DNA of 12,639 bases from assembly GCA_030616365.1 (NCBI GenBank), contig JAUWXM010000028.1:1-12639 (forward strand), in the 5' to 3' direction. The translations under genes and the position numbers were made by a program. Within the stretch, counting starts at the first letter, position 1. The number at the start of each line of letters is the position of its first letter. Below, piece after piece: positions 12,048 to 12,639 of this stretch. This DNA is from a bacterium (GTDB lineage: Bacteria; UBP18; UBA7526). A model generated the notes under the pieces. It ran no database searches, was not told the DNA's origin, and saw nothing but the letters and a program-made list of their open reading frames with translations.

Positions 12048-12072
12048 TAACCCATCTAATATAGAGTGTCAA
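12044..12072 (-). promoter_or_regulatory. Consensus sigma-70 promoter of the rpmH operon
   Basis: On the minus strand: TTGACA (12072-12067), 17 bases, TATAAT (12049-12044). Both boxes are perfect consensus with optimal spacing. The start would be near 12037, giving a leader of about 92 bases before rpmH. Confidence 0.88.
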
Positions 12073-12140
12073 ATCTTTCTTTCCAACTACTAAATTCTCC
12101 TGTCTCTTGTTTCCAAATTCTTATGTTTTTTGATGAAGTC

Positions 12141-12162
12141 AAAAACCCGCCGAAAAGGCGGG
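12141..12162 (-). terminator. Rho-independent terminator before the rpmH promoter
   Basis: CCCGCC-GAAAA-GGCGGG (plus strand 12146-12162) is a perfect GC stem. On the minus strand it is followed by TTTTT (12145-12141). It ends transcription of the pyruvate kinase/ferritin-like pair. The rest of the 314-bp stretch between rpmH and the ferritin-like gene (11946-12259) holds only the promoter and inverted repeat already listed; I see no DnaA-box cluster. Confidence 0.85.
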
Positions 12163-12259
12163 CATTTAAAAGTAAAGAAAGAAAGGATAAAGGGAGATAC
12201 GAAGTAGGTTATGGGAAATCAGGGATGGATAGGAGAAGAAGGAGAGTTTGGTGGGGGTA

Positions 12260-12436
12260 TTAGCGAGTTAATTCAATAATTCTCTCCTCAATCAGTTTTT
12301 TGTGTTTTTGTTCCTCGTTTAACAGGAGAAAAAGTAAATCTTTAATCTCGGAGTGTTTTGCAATTAAATCCTGATATAACGCTATTGCTGCCTTTTCCTT
12401 CTCTAAAGCTACTTCTAAAGCTTCTACTGGAGTCAT
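12260..12436 (-). CDS. Small ferritin-like (rubrerythrin-type half-ferritin) protein
   Basis: 58 residues: it starts MTPVEALEVALEKEKAAIALY, continues with QDLIAKHSEIKDLLFLLLNEEQ and ends KHKKLIEERIIELTR. Two amphipathic helices carry E..A..LY in the first and LLNEEQKHKKLI in the second. The ExxH pair (Glu42, His45) and the glutamates of helix one are the metal-binding pattern of ferritin-like/rubrerythrin domains. At this length only one helix pair is present, so it would need to dimerise to make a diiron site, as half-ferritins do. AAAGGAGG lies 7 bases before the ATG. The ATG overlaps the stop of the upstream pyruvate kinase frame (ATGA), so the two are translationally coupled. The function is inferred: iron or oxidative-stress handling. 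The match to rubrerythrin-like sequences is by eye only. Confidence 0.8.
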   Translation of the reverse strand: MTPVEALEVALEKEKAAIALYQDLIAKHSEIKDLLFLLLNEEQKHKKLIEERIIELTR

Positions 12437-12639
12437 GGTCTCACCTCCTTTGACAAAACTGGCTTCAGCCTGAGGCTGATCCGCCTTTGGCGGAAACTGG
12501 CCAACTGGTCATAGCTTTCGGTAAATTTGATAATTTCGTTCATCATTCTCACAGACTCCACCGGATAATTTCCGGCGGCAGTCTCTGCGGAAAGCATCAC
12601 AAAATCCGTCCCGTCCAGGATGGCATTGGCCACATCAGT
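12433..12639 (-). CDS. pyk: Pyruvate kinase, 3' part, apparently without the C-terminal domain
   Basis: The frame enters from the window edge. Its first residues, [37 protein letters not shown], are the end of the pyruvate kinase TIM barrel (consensus [30 protein letters not shown]). The enzyme makes pyruvate and ATP from phosphoenolpyruvate and ADP. In standard enzymes more than 100 further residues (the C-terminal regulatory domain) would follow. Here the frame ends 31 residues after MNEII in [22 protein letters not shown], of which a large part is encoded by two hairpins (12465-12494). I infer either a naturally short form or a gene truncated by the repeat. The missing upstream half prevents a choice. 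Confidence 0.85.
   Translation of the reverse strand, partial: [68 protein letters not shown]
12465..12494. repeat. Two abutting perfect 15-bp hairpins at the pyk end
   Basis: TCAGCCTGAGGCTGA (12465-12479) and TCCGCCTTTGGCGGA (12480-12494) touch without spacer. Both fit TC(A/C)GCC-NNN-GGC(T/G)GA, so the differing base pair is exchanged on both sides. The second is identical to 1760-1774 before parB. They lie upstream of the Shine-Dalgarno sequence of the ferritin-like gene, like the other members of the family. Confidence 0.8.

Noticed and set aside
11946..12259. Replication origin next to rpmH
   Set aside because: I expected DnaA boxes in this AT-rich gap because of the gene order, but found no TTATCCACA-like cluster and no dnaA gene; only a promoter, an inverted repeat and a terminator.

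Overview
Every gene I can support lies on the minus strand, so transcription runs from high to low coordinates. In that order the genes are: pyruvate kinase C-terminal part (pyk-like), a 58-residue ferritin-like protein, rpmH, rnpA, yidD, a GxxExxY/PD-(D/E)XK-type protein, yidC, a KH-R3H (Jag-like) gene, mnmE, mnmG, a DUF4416 gene, rsmG, parA, parB, a degenerate M23/LytM membrane protein, and the start of a bactofilin. From rpmH to parB this is the classical gene order found beside bacterial replication origins. dnaA and a DnaA-box cluster are not in the window. YidC has the large periplasmic P1 domain, which points to a diderm. The gene set, the DUF4416 and GxxExxY genes and the many intergenic repeats suit an uncultivated Gram-negative-type lineage (Omnitrophota-like is a guess; the sequence does not fix the phylum).

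Region 12639-11404: the pyruvate kinase fragment overlaps the ferritin-like gene by ATGA, and a terminator follows at 12141-12162. Next come a consensus sigma-70 promoter (12044-12072), overlapped by a 12-bp inverted repeat, and rpmH-rnpA-yidD (ribosomal protein L34, RNase P protein, membrane-insertion helper). Region 11403-8352: yidC and the jag-like gene (membrane protein insertion and an RNA-binding partner), with the GxxExxY gene inserted between yidD and yidC inside arrays of 10-bp-spaced words. Region 8338-4814: mnmE and mnmG, the two subunits that modify tRNA wobble uridine. Region 4568-3116: DUF4416 and rsmG (16S rRNA G527 methyltransferase). Region 2778-1: the chromosome partition pair ParA/ParB with two identical parS-like palindromes (3016-3031 and 3993-4008), then a catalytically dead LytM-type membrane protein and a bactofilin, a cell-shape/scaffold pair that often goes with ParABS.

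The unusual content is between the genes. Almost every gap holds a different structured or periodic repeat: a multi-hairpin element in two copies upstream of parA and DUF4416 whose stems differ by compensatory base changes; a tandem pair of about 82-bp units upstream of mnmG with conserved loops and covarying stems; an 89-bp element with inverted ends in two copies; a 181-bp imperfect palindrome separating parA from parB; short perfect hairpins just upstream of Shine-Dalgarno sequences; and several families of 7- or 10-bp-period arrays that run into start codons, stop codons and C-termini. A 33-bp palindrome also sits in frame inside the DUF4416 gene.
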